Shown here piece after piece: positions 16,489-24,803 of a DNA stretch of 64,000 nucleotides. Both the position numbers and the translations under genes were made by a program. The stretch is taken from contig JBFMDX010000007.1 of the NCBI GenBank assembly GCA_040753795.1, positions 124,001 to 188,000 of the forward strand. Direction: 5' to 3'. This stretch comes from Thermodesulfobacteriota bacterium. GTDB taxonomy: Bacteria > Desulfobacterota > Desulfobacteria > Desulfobacterales > Desulfosudaceae. The notes under the pieces are model-generated. The model was not told the DNA's origin. It did not search any database and saw only the letters and a program-made list of their open reading frames with translations. Each line of letters starts with the position of its first letter. The first letter of the stretch is position 1.

Positions 16489-18105
16489 ATGAAGCAGCCG
16501 AAAATATGCGTGGTGGGTTCCTGCGCCATGGATCTGATCAGTTATGTCGACCGCCTGCCGGTTCTCGGTGAAACCCTTCACGGCCAACGCTTTGCCATGG
16601 GCTTTGGCGGAAAAGGGGCCAACCAGGCGGTCATGGCCGCCAAGCTGTCGGCGCAGGTGACCATGGTGACCAAGCTGGGCAACGATATCTTCGGAGAAAA
16701 CACCCTGAAAAATTTTCGCGGACACGGGATCGACACGACTCATGTCCATTTCACCGACCGGGCCTTTTCCGGCGTGGCGCCCATTGCCGTTGACCCGCGG
16801 GGACATAATTCCATCATCATTGTGCTGGGCGCCAACAACGAGCTGACCGCCGAAGAGGTGGAGGCGGCCCGGCCGGCCATCGCCGCCGCCGATATCCTCA
16901 TCTGCCAGAACGAGATTCCCCTTGAAATCAACCGGGTGGCCATGGCCATCGCCCGGCAGGAGGGCGTGACCACCATCTACAATCCCGCGCCGGCATTGAA
17001 AACCGTGCCCCGGGAACTGTTCGCCTTAAGCGATCTGGTCTGCCCCAACGAAAGCGAAACCGAAATTCTGACCGGCCTGGCGGCCCACTCACTGGAAGAA
17101 GCGGAAAAAGCGGCCCGCCTGCTCATTTCATACGGCGCCGGCGGCGTTATCCTGACCCTGGGACAAAGGGGCAGCCTTTACGTGAGCCGGGAAACCGTTT
17201 GTCATGTGCCGGTAGACCCGGTCAAAGCCGTGGACACCACCGGCGCCGGCGACTGCTTCATGGGCGGCCTGGCCGTTTATCTGGCTTGTGGCGATCCGGT
17301 GGAAAAGGCCATGGAAAAGGCCAACCGCCTGGCCGCCATCAGCGTCCAGGCGCCCGGCACGCAGACCAGTTTCCCGGACGCGGCCGATCTGCCCGATGAC
17401 CTGAAAATCAACGCCGGTTATGCCGAACCCGCGCGGACGGAGACACCCGCGGAAATGGCCCGGGAGGAGATGGCCGCTTACATCGATCACACCATTCTCA
17501 AACCCGAGGCCGGGCCGGCGGACATTGACCGCGTCTGCGACGAGGCCCTGAGCTGCGGGTTTGCGGCGGTCTGCGTCAATTCCGTCTGGGTGTCCCGGGT
17601 GGCGAAGCGCCTGGCCGGCTCGCCGGTCAGGGTCTGTTCGGTCATCGGTTTTCCCCTGGGGGCCATGGCCACGGAAGCCAAAGCCGCCGAAGCCCGTCAG
17701 GCGGTTCTTGACGGCGCGTCGGAGCTGGACATGGTCATCAACATCGGCGCCCTGAAATCCGGTGACACGGACGCGGTCACCCGGGATATCGCGGCGGTCC
17801 GGGCAGCCGCCCCGGCGCCGGTTGTCCTCAAGGTCATTATTGAAACCGCTCTGCTGGACGATGAAGAAAAACGGCTGGCCTGCCTGGCTGCCGGAAAAAC
17901 GGGCGCGGATTTTGTCAAAACCAGCACCGGTTTTGCGGCCGGCGGCGCCACCGTGGCGGACATCGCCCTGATGCGGAAAACGGTGGGGCCGGACATGGGC
18001 GTCAAAGCCAGCGGCGGTATCCGGGATTTTGAAACGGCCCTGGCCATGATCCGGGCCGGCGCCAGCCGGATCGGTTGCGGCAGCAGCCTGGCGCTGATGG
18101 CCTGA
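16489..18105 (+). CDS. Ribokinase-family kinase fused to deoxyribose-phosphate aldolase
   Basis: Starting at ATG 16489 (GGAG 6 bp upstream; another ATG lies at 16477) this is 538 residues. The N-terminal PfkB/ribokinase domain, about 1-300, has GGKGANQA at 40-47 and the catalytic DTTGAGDCF at 249-257 with base Asp 255. The C-terminal DeoC domain, about 325-538, has YIDHTILKP (331-339), SELDMVINIG with Asp 414, the Schiff-base lysine motif FVKTSTGF with Lys 477, and KASGGIR with Lys 506. All catalytic residues of both enzymes are kept. Together they would phosphorylate free 2-deoxyribose and cleave it to glyceraldehyde-3-phosphate and acetaldehyde. The upstream gene could supply deoxyribose. 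Confidence 0.9.
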   Translation: MKQPKICVVGSCAMDLISYVDRLPVLGETLHGQRFAMGFGGKGANQAVMAAKLSAQVTMVTKLGNDIFGENTLKNFRGHGIDTTHVHFTDRAFSGVAPIAVDPRGHNSIIIVLGANNELTAEEVEAARPAIAAADILICQNEIPLEINRVAMAIARQEGVTTIYNPAPALKTVPRELFALSDLVCPNESETEILTGLAAHSLEEAEKAARLLISYGAGGVILTLGQRGSLYVSRETVCHVPVDPVKAVDTTGAGDCFMGGLAVYLACGDPVEKAMEKANRLAAISVQAPGTQTSFPDAADLPDDLKINAGYAEPARTETPAEMAREEMAAYIDHTILKPEAGPADIDRVCDEALSCGFAAVCVNSVWVSRVAKRLAGSPVRVCSVIGFPLGAMATEAKAAEARQAVLDGASELDMVINIGALKSGDTDAVTRDIAAVRAAAPAPVVLKVIIETALLDDEEKRLACLAAGKTGADFVKTSTGFAAGGATVADIALMRKTVGPDMGVKASGGIRDFETALAMIRAGASRIGCGSSLALMA

Positions 18106-18250
18106 CCCGGGCAAGCTTAGCCTGTCGTTTCGGACTTATGCCTCCGGATTGCTTTTCCGGCTTGTTGGCCTCTTCAAAGGGTGATATGTTTTTAAGAATT
18201 TCATAATTTGTGAAACCATTTGCAACAATCAATAATAATTGAGGTGTCCG

Positions 18251-20179
18251 ATGAAGATGAAAACCATTTTCGCCAAACCGTTATTAGTTCTTCTTGTTTT
18301 CCTGTCCATGATTATTGCGCCGGGCACGGATTTCCCGTCCGGCTGCGGCCAGGCCTTTGCGATTGTTGTTCCGGTCGATCTTGATTTCGGGGACGCGCCG
18401 GATCCGACCTATCCGACCCTGCTGGCCAGCGACGGCGCCCGTCATATTCTCGCGCCTGTTAACGCGGCCGTAATCGCCGATCCGATTTTCCTGGGCGCCG
18501 GCGTGGACGCGGACTTGGATGGTCAGCCCACGGCAGCCGCCGACGGGGACACCAATGATGACGGGGTGGTGTTTAACAACACCCTGGCAGCCGGCGGCAC
18601 CGGCAATGTGAACGTAACGGTCAGCGGGGCCTGCTTCCTGTCGGCCTGGATCGATTTTAACGCCGACGGGGACTGGGCCGATGCCGGCGAACAGATATTT
18701 TCCGGTCAGGTATTGGCGCCAGGCGTCAATAATTTGAATTTCGCCATCCCGGCCGCGGCCGTCAACGGCACCACCTTTGCCCGCTTCCGGGCCACCACCG
18801 GCGGCGGGATCACCTATACCGGTCTGGCCCCGGACGGCGAGGTGGAAGACTACCAGGTCACCATCGTAAGCGGACCGGAAATGGATCTGCTGGTTGGCGA
18901 AAGAGCATTGGCTTCCGGCGGAACCTATGATTTCGGTTTTGTGCTCGTGAGCGGCACCGCCGGACCGACCGTCTTTACCATTGAAAACAACGGCGCCGAC
19001 GTGCTGAACCTGACCGGCGACCCCAAAATAGTAAAAGGCGGCGCCAATCCGGGTGACTTCATCGTCGATGAAACCGCCACGGTCTCGCCGGTGATCCCTT
19101 CCGGCGCTGGAAATGTTGCCAATTTCGTCCTCCCGCAACCGGCCGGAACTACCTTCACCATCGCGTTTACGCCCCTGGCCGGGGGATTAAGGTCCGCCAC
19201 CATCTCCATTGCCAATGATGACCCGGATGAAGACCCGTACACCTTTACCGTGCAGGGCACGGGAACCGTGCCGAATCCTCCGGACACGGACGGAGACGGC
19301 GTTGATGATACTCTTGACGGGTGCCCGGCGGACGCGGCCAAAACCGATCCGGGGGTATGCGGCTGCGGCACGGCGGACACGGACAGCGATAGTGACGGCA
19401 CCCCGGACTGCAATGACGCCTGCCCGAATGACCCGAACAAGACAACGGCCGGCGCCTGCGGCTGCGGCACGGCTGACGCCGACGGCGACGGTGACGCCGC
19501 CGCAGACTGCAATGACGGCTGCCCGGACGATCCGGACAAAACAGCGGCCGGGGTGTGCGGCTGCGGCACGGCCGACACCGACTGGGACGGTAACGACGTG
19601 GCCGACTGCCGGGACCGTGAAACCTGGCCCGCTGACCTGGACCTGGACGCCAACGGCATCCCGGACCGGGACCAGACGGATATCATGGACATCGCTACCG
19701 GAATCGCCGGCCTCTATTTCGGATTTATTCCGCCGGAAGAGGAAATCCCGGAATACCTGGAATGGATCGACGCCGCTACCATAACTGATGATAACGGCCG
19801 CCCGGATGTGTCCTTCCCTCTGGGAATGGTTAAATTCCGGATTCGCGTCAGCCAGCCCGGCGGGACCCTCGAGTTGAAAATCTACTGTTCCTCGCCCATT
19901 CCCGAGGACGCGGCCTGGTACAAGTATGATGCCGTCAACGGCTGGTATGATTTCTCCTCTTCAGTAACCGTCAGCGAGGACCGGCTGTCTTTGACCATTG
20001 TCCTGCGTGACGGCGGCGCCGGCGACGCGGACGGCACGGTCAACGGCTATATCGAGGATCCCGTGGGACCGGCGGTGTCCGGCGGCGACACGGACGGCGG
20101 AGACGGGGATGACACAACGGACGGCAAAGGCGGCCACCACGGCGGCGGCAGCTGTTTTGTGAGCGTCATTTCCGACTAA
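18251..20179 (+). CDS. Secreted protein with GEVEDY domain and thrombospondin-type-3-like calcium repeats
   Basis: This is 642 residues; the ATG at 18251 follows GAGG and opens a Sec signal peptide (MKMKTIFAKPLLVLLVFLSM). Residues about 40-205 form a GEVEDY-type module (DFGDAPDPTYPTL, then PDGEVEDYQVTI). Next comes an immunoglobulin-like region with a DUF1573-like pattern (about 210-335). About 340-460 holds three Cys-rich repeats, each CNDxCPxDPxKTxxGxCGCG with DxDxDG loops that should bind calcium. A C-terminal domain then ends in GGHHGGGSCFVSVISD. That end resembles the start of the GGGCFIATAAYGS tail seen in many deltaproteobacterial surface proteins, but the protein stops right after it. 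A surface or extracellular location is likely; the role is unknown. Confidence 0.8.
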   Translation: MKMKTIFAKPLLVLLVFLSMIIAPGTDFPSGCGQAFAIVVPVDLDFGDAPDPTYPTLLASDGARHILAPVNAAVIADPIFLGAGVDADLDGQPTAAADGDTNDDGVVFNNTLAAGGTGNVNVTVSGACFLSAWIDFNADGDWADAGEQIFSGQVLAPGVNNLNFAIPAAAVNGTTFARFRATTGGGITYTGLAPDGEVEDYQVTIVSGPEMDLLVGERALASGGTYDFGFVLVSGTAGPTVFTIENNGADVLNLTGDPKIVKGGANPGDFIVDETATVSPVIPSGAGNVANFVLPQPAGTTFTIAFTPLAGGLRSATISIANDDPDEDPYTFTVQGTGTVPNPPDTDGDGVDDTLDGCPADAAKTDPGVCGCGTADTDSDSDGTPDCNDACPNDPNKTTAGACGCGTADADGDGDAAADCNDGCPDDPDKTAAGVCGCGTADTDWDGNDVADCRDRETWPADLDLDANGIPDRDQTDIMDIATGIAGLYFGFIPPEEEIPEYLEWIDAATITDDNGRPDVSFPLGMVKFRIRVSQPGGTLELKIYCSSPIPEDAAWYKYDAVNGWYDFSSSVTVSEDRLSLTIVLRDGGAGDADGTVNGYIEDPVGPAVSGGDTDGGDGDDTTDGKGGHHGGGSCFVSVISD

Positions 20180-20202
20180 GCTTAACCTGAACATTTCCCA
20201 AA

Positions 20203-20243
20203 GGCCGGCAGGGGCATGGCGCGCCGTGCCCCTGCCGAAGGCC
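20203..20243 (+). terminator. GC-rich hairpin after the secreted protein gene
   Basis: GGCCGGCAGGGGCATGGCGC and GCGCCGTGCCCCTGCCG plus GGCC pair almost completely, giving a long stem 24 bp after the stop codon. There is no T-run, so it may be a processing or pause hairpin rather than a classical terminator. Confidence 0.55.
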
Positions 20244-20337
20244 GCCTCCGGTCAGAAGAACCAGTGGACCAGAAAACCTGAAGGGTGCTCCTGCCTCCCA
20301 GGGGCTGGTACGATAATCCTGTATGGACAACGCCGGT

Positions 20338-21606
20338 TCAGGCGGCATGAATTTCCGCCGCGATCCCGTCCAGAAGGGCGGTCACGTCGTCCGCGGAAAA
20401 CCCCGGCACGTTGAAACCGGAGCTCAAGGTCATCGTATCCCGGTAACGGCTGACGCCCACCCCCAGAATCGGGGCGTGGACTACCGGCGGCAGCAGGTAA
20501 GCCTCTTCCACGGGCCGGCCGTCAAACATGAGCGCCTGCGGGTCGAGCCGCCCCATGTTCGTGAACGAAGGAGGCACGGCCAGTCCCTGTAACACCTTCG
20601 GCGCGAGCTTCTCCAGGCAGGCCCTGGCCGCGGCCTGCGGCAGCCCGCGGCCGGCCAGCCAGACCAGGGGGATCATCCCCATCCCCAGGCAGCTGGCCTT
20701 GTTCCGGTCCATCCGCGCGGAAACCCGTCGGCAGGTCGCTTCCAGATTTTCCCCCGTATCGCGGCCCAGGTCGGCAAATACCCATCCGGACAGGTTGCGG
20801 ACCTGGCCGGCCTGTAGCCCCGGCGGAAGGTGGCGTCGCAGGTCCGCCGTCACCACCAGCCGGAAGGCCGGCCGCCTCCCCGGCGGCACGAATATCGCCA
20901 GGGAACGGATGAAGGCCGCCATAAGCACGTCGTTGACCGTGGCCTGATACGCGGCGGCCAGGGCCGTCAGTCGCGCCGTGCTATCCGGCCCTATCTGCCG
21001 GATGACATACCGGCGGTCAAACCGGTTCGATCGTTTGCCCGGCAGGGTGACGGCCGGCGGAAACGGCAGCTGGCTGCCAATATCCTCAATGGTCCGCCGC
21101 AGAATACCCAGCTTCTTCCGCCCCGGAAACTGATGGAGCAGAATATCCAGCCCGCGGTCGTGATGCTCCGGCTTTATTGCGTCCGGGGACCGGTATGCCC
21201 GGCACAGCAGATAAGCCAGTTCCCTGACGCCGGCCGCGTCCGCCACGAAATGCGATACATTCAGGCATAGATAATTCACGTCCCCTTCAAGAAGCAGGCC
21301 TTTGATCTGAGGGCCGGTGCAGGGATTGACGGGCCGGGTAAAAAAGTCCTGAACCTGAGCGGCGCCGTCACGGAGAAGTTCAACCGCAACCAGTTCATCA
21401 CCGGCAGCATGCGGTTTCCAGCGACCGCGCCGCCGGCCCGGAACAAACGCCATGGTCAGGACCGGTAAAGCGCCGGACAGGGCGGACAGGGCTTTCCGGA
21501 GCCGTTCCCGGTCCAGGGGGCCGGCGGTCCGCATGGCCAGGCCGATCTGAAAATCACCGAAAACCTGCAGCAGATGGAAGATATCGTCAACCAGAACGCT
21601 TTTCAT
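20338..21606 (-). CDS. Condensation-fold (PapA/WES-like) acyltransferase
   Basis: This is 422 residues. The overall layout matches the CoA-dependent acyltransferase superfamily that includes NRPS condensation domains, PapA5 and wax ester synthases. There is an N-terminal region with the motif NVSHFVADAAGVRELAYLL (about 118-136), a variant of HHxxxDG with Ser-His-x3-Asp-Ala. A central RLVVTADLRRHLPPG (about 225) is typical of the second subdomain. The active-site His and Asp are kept; the first His is Ser. The likely role is acyl transfer to an alcohol or amine, substrate unknown. The gene lies 7 bp downstream of the double TetR regulator and is probably co-transcribed with it. Confidence 0.7.
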   Translation of the reverse strand: MKSVLVDDIFHLLQVFGDFQIGLAMRTAGPLDRERLRKALSALSGALPVLTMAFVPGRRRGRWKPHAAGDELVAVELLRDGAAQVQDFFTRPVNPCTGPQIKGLLLEGDVNYLCLNVSHFVADAAGVRELAYLLCRAYRSPDAIKPEHHDRGLDILLHQFPGRKKLGILRRTIEDIGSQLPFPPAVTLPGKRSNRFDRRYVIRQIGPDSTARLTALAAAYQATVNDVLMAAFIRSLAIFVPPGRRPAFRLVVTADLRRHLPPGLQAGQVRNLSGWVFADLGRDTGENLEATCRRVSARMDRNKASCLGMGMIPLVWLAGRGLPQAAARACLEKLAPKVLQGLAVPPSFTNMGRLDPQALMFDGRPVEEAYLLPPVVHAPILGVGVSRYRDTMTLSSGFNVPGFSADDVTALLDGIAAEIHAA

Positions 21607-21613
21607 TCGGGAG

Positions 21614-22957
21614 CTACTGCCCTTTAACGTTATTCACCAGCGACGGCATGAAAACAAAACAAAGGGTTTCAAAGACCCACTGCCGGTAGGCGGCGGTGTC
21701 GGGTTTGAGTTTCATCATCCGGGCGGGATAACTGGGGGCGCCGGCAAAGGTATAGCCCATCATGATAATGGTGTAGAGCCAGCGGCTCACCTTTTCAAAA
21801 GGGACCTGGGGCGGCGCGCTTTGGCGCACCATCTCCAGCATGTTGGAGTGAACCTTCGCCATGAAGGGAAAGCCCGACACGTCCCGGTAATTTTCGTAAT
21901 GGGCGATGTTGATGACCAGCAGGCTGACGGTCTCCCGGATTTCAAAGCAATAGGTCAGCCCCTTCTGAAGATAATGGACAAAGACTTCATCCGGCGGCAG
22001 GCCGGCCGCCCCTTCCTGCCAGCTGGCAATGGTGTCGACAAACTCCCGAAAGTTTTCCTGGAGCACGGCTTCAAAAAGCGCGGCTTTTGTCGGGAACATG
22101 TGGTGGATGCGGGAAAAGTCGAAATTGCCGACCTGACCGATCATGCGGATAGTGGCCCGGTCATACGGATAGGCGGCAAAAACCCGGCGGGCCGCGTCGA
22201 TGATCCGCTGCCGGGTGATCTCGCCCCGGCGCAGGGGCGCCTCCGTTTCGGCCGGCGGCCGCTGTGACGCCTGCGGCGGCTCTTCCCGCCAGCGCGACAT
22301 GTGCCGGGCCAGAAAGGGGGTCCGCCCCCCGGGCAGAGCCGCCAGGACCGGCTGGAACAGCTGCCGGACCGTCTCTCCTACCCAGGCTTCGTATTTTTCG
22401 TCGGATTTCAAACCCAGCACCTTCTGATGAAAGGCCCGGCCCCCGGCAAAATGAACCACGGCCATGGTAAAAACGATCATGAACATCCCGGCCAGATCCG
22501 CCGGGGCATCGGGAATGACATAATCACTGAGCAGGGAAAGAATTTTCTGGTGAATGCCGACCATGCGATCCAGTCCCGGCAGGGGTTTACGGCGGGCGAC
22601 TACCTCCACCGCGTTGAGCAGAATCATCCGGTAGGCGTCCGGCTGACGCAACCCCTGCCGGATAATACCGTCAAGATAAACGCCGCCGCGGTTATCCGGC
22701 TCCAGGGTTTGCAGATAGTTGAAAAATCCGGGATGGCTTTCCAGGATCTCATCCTGAATCTGAGCGGCCACCGCCTCGAACAGGCCGGATTTTGACTTGA
22801 AATAATGGACGACCAGGGGGTGCTTAACGCCGGCCTTTTCCGCTACCGTTCGAAGCGCGGCCGTCTGAAACGAGTTGCGGGTAAATACCTCGCGGGCCGC
22901 TCGCAGGATGCGCTGCCGGGTCTGATCGCTCTTGGAAATTTTTTCGTTCGTCGGCAC
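21614..22957 (-). CDS. Double TetR-type regulator (two TetR units in one chain)
   Basis: This is 447 residues, twice the normal TetR length. HTH 1 lies at about 13-60 (RQRILRAAREVFTRNSFQ...VVHYFKSKSGLFEAV) with a ligand domain to about 205. HTH 2 lies at about 247-298 (RQRIIDAARRVFAAYPYD...IHHMFPTKAALFEAV) with its own ligand domain to the end. The link (about 220-243) is Pro/Glu/Arg rich. The start is GTG at 22957; no good ATG gives an intact first HTH. The gene diverges from the acyl-CoA dehydrogenase operon, so it probably controls it and the acyltransferase with which it is co-transcribed. TetR proteins normally dimerise on a palindrome; here one chain carries two DNA-binding heads. Confidence 0.9.
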   Translation of the reverse strand: MPTNEKISKSDQTRQRILRAAREVFTRNSFQTAALRTVAEKAGVKHPLVVHYFKSKSGLFEAVAAQIQDEILESHPGFFNYLQTLEPDNRGGVYLDGIIRQGLRQPDAYRMILLNAVEVVARRKPLPGLDRMVGIHQKILSLLSDYVIPDAPADLAGMFMIVFTMAVVHFAGGRAFHQKVLGLKSDEKYEAWVGETVRQLFQPVLAALPGGRTPFLARHMSRWREEPPQASQRPPAETEAPLRRGEITRQRIIDAARRVFAAYPYDRATIRMIGQVGNFDFSRIHHMFPTKAALFEAVLQENFREFVDTIASWQEGAAGLPPDEVFVHYLQKGLTYCFEIRETVSLLVINIAHYENYRDVSGFPFMAKVHSNMLEMVRQSAPPQVPFEKVSRWLYTIIMMGYTFAGAPSYPARMMKLKPDTAAYRQWVFETLCFVFMPSLVNNVKGQ

Positions 22958-23059
22958 TGACGCTGCCTTACTCTTTACAAGCGTTCAAGGAGTCGAGGAT
23001 TCAAGGGTTCAAGGGTTTATGGAAACGGTCTACCATTAATCCGGCGTCGGGGGCAACCT

Positions 23060-23135
23060 TTTTTTACCGGTTGTGGATTTTCCCTATTGACAAATCCCCA
23101 CCGGGCCGGTATATTTTTTACCGGTTGTGGATTTT
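23060..23135 (+). promoter_or_regulatory. Two direct repeats TTTTTTACCGGTTGTGGATTTT flanking the promoter
   Basis: The same 22-bp sequence occurs at 23060-23081 and 23114-23135, 54 bp apart (about five helical turns). The first lies just upstream of the -35 box, the second covers the end of the -10 box and the start region. Each contains the small palindrome ACCGGT. They are the obvious candidate operators for the divergently encoded double TetR protein. Confidence 0.65.
23087..23115 (+). promoter_or_regulatory. Sigma-70 type promoter of the acyl-CoA operon
   Basis: TTGACA at 23087-23092, a 17-bp spacer and TATATT at 23110-23115 give a near-consensus housekeeping promoter. It reads toward the acyl-CoA dehydrogenase gene, whose AAAGGAGG ribosome site and ATG (23183) follow about 60 bp later. 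It sits between the paired repeats. Confidence 0.75.
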
Positions 23136-23182
23136 AAAGCCGGAACGGCTTTGCTCGGTCCGCCATCAAAAAAGGAGGCCCC

Positions 23183-24802
23183 ATGTCTTTTCCCGACAGG
23201 AATAACCCCTATACGTTCAATCCCTATCTGGAATGGCGGAAAAATGTCGACTATTACCGGGAAGATCCGTTCGCGCAGAAACTGGTCGGAATTTACGCCG
23301 GCCCGGAAGCGGAACAGGTGGATGCCGAGGCACGGGCCTTTTCAAAGAAAGCCTCCTTCCGCTGGCGGGATCTGGCCGAACGCATCGCCACCCCGGACAA
23401 CCGCCCTTACATGACGCATTATGACGGCCACAAGAACCGCATCGACCGGATCGTCCGGCCTTATGAAATCGAAGTTATGGAAAAGGAAGTCTTTGCCGAG
23501 GCCTGGTTCGCGGATAAAACATCGCCCTGGACCCGGTTTATCAAGCTCTACCTGCTCAGCCAGAACTCCGAAGCCGGCCTGGTCTGCCCGCTGATCTGCA
23601 CCTGGGGCCTGGTGGACCTGCTGACAAAATACGCCGACACCCCGGAAACCCTTCACATCCTGAAACACGTCCGGGACGGCATCAACGGAGATTTCGCCAT
23701 CGGCGCCCAGTTTGTATCCGAAATCCAGGGCGGCTCCGACGTGCCCGCCAACCTGCTGGAGGCGGTGGAAGAAAACGGTCAGTGGCGGCTATACGGCACC
23801 AAATTTTTCTGCTCGGCGGCCCATGCCGATTATTCCGTGGTCACGGCCAAGCCAAAAGGATCGGAAACCGTGGCGCTGTTCGTGATTCCCATGTGGCTTC
23901 CCGGCAACAAAGAAAAGGAAATCCGTAACAGCTACACCATCGACCGCTTAAAATGGAAAATGGGCACGGTGGAACTGCCCACGGCGGAGATCACCTTCCA
24001 CGGCGCCACGGCCTACCCGATCGGGCCGCTCAACCGGGGCGTGGCCAACGTGGTCGGCATCGTGCTGACCTGCTCCCGCCTGGCCCTTTCCATCGGGTCG
24101 GCCGGCGGCATGGCCCGGGGCCTGCGGGAGGTGGAAAAATACGGCCAGTTCCGCACGGCCTTCGGGTTCGCCCTCAAGGATTTTCCCATGATGGCCGGTC
24201 AGTACCTGAAAAACGAGCGTTTTGTCCGGCGCACCACGGCCGGGAACTTCAAAGTTTACAAGGCCTTTATCGACCTTCCCGGCGGACTGTCCGTAGGCCT
24301 GGACTCCGGGGGATTGTCGGTCAGTTCAACGAGCGATGAGCCGCCGGAAATACGCAAGCAGCGTTTTGACGTCCGGCAGATGGTCCTGCTCCAGAAAATC
24401 ACCGTGGCCGGTGATGCCGTCGACTTGTCGCGCCTGGGGATCAGCGCCTTCGGCGGGCACGGCGTCATGGAAGACTTTTCCAGTTTTCCGCGCATGTTCA
24501 GGGACGGCCTGGTCAATGAACTGTGGGAAGGACCGCGGAATGTCCTGCTGACCCAGCTTTTTCTGGATTTTCAAAAAGTCAGGAAGTGGTACCCCCCGGC
24601 GGAGTTTGTCGGCCGGGTGCTGAAAGGAGCGGATACCGCCGTGATCATTGACAATACCCGGGAAATGGAAGATATCATGGAAACACCCCATTTCTTCGAT
24701 ATGAATGAACAGACGATCCGCGCCTGCGCGCGGTGGGATGATTTCTGCGGCCGGCTCTTTCACGCCTATCAGGATCTGGCCCTGGACGAGGCGGAGAATT
24801 GA
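23183..24802 (+). CDS. Acyl-CoA dehydrogenase family protein (AidB-like architecture)
   Basis: This is 539 residues, longer than the 380-residue standard. The flavin-binding middle domain is visible (GAQFVSEIQGGSDVPANLLEAV at about 173-194, KFFCSAAHADYSVVTAK at about 207-223). The C-terminal helical domain includes SAFGGHGVMEDF and NELWEGPRNVLLTQ, where the WEG motif fits AidB-type members. It would oxidise an acyl-CoA at the alpha-beta bond and pass electrons to ETF; the substrate is unknown. It is the first gene of an operon with two HgdB/BcrC-like genes, a thiolase and a crotonase, starting 67 bp downstream of the -10 box. The next gene starts 1 bp after its stop. Confidence 0.85.
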   Translation: MSFPDRNNPYTFNPYLEWRKNVDYYREDPFAQKLVGIYAGPEAEQVDAEARAFSKKASFRWRDLAERIATPDNRPYMTHYDGHKNRIDRIVRPYEIEVMEKEVFAEAWFADKTSPWTRFIKLYLLSQNSEAGLVCPLICTWGLVDLLTKYADTPETLHILKHVRDGINGDFAIGAQFVSEIQGGSDVPANLLEAVEENGQWRLYGTKFFCSAAHADYSVVTAKPKGSETVALFVIPMWLPGNKEKEIRNSYTIDRLKWKMGTVELPTAEITFHGATAYPIGPLNRGVANVVGIVLTCSRLALSIGSAGGMARGLREVEKYGQFRTAFGFALKDFPMMAGQYLKNERFVRRTTAGNFKVYKAFIDLPGGLSVGLDSGGLSVSSTSDEPPEIRKQRFDVRQMVLLQKITVAGDAVDLSRLGISAFGGHGVMEDFSSFPRMFRDGLVNELWEGPRNVLLTQLFLDFQKVRKWYPPAEFVGRVLKGADTAVIIDNTREMEDIMETPHFFDMNEQTIRACARWDDFCGRLFHAYQDLALDEAEN

Positions 24803-24803
24803 A

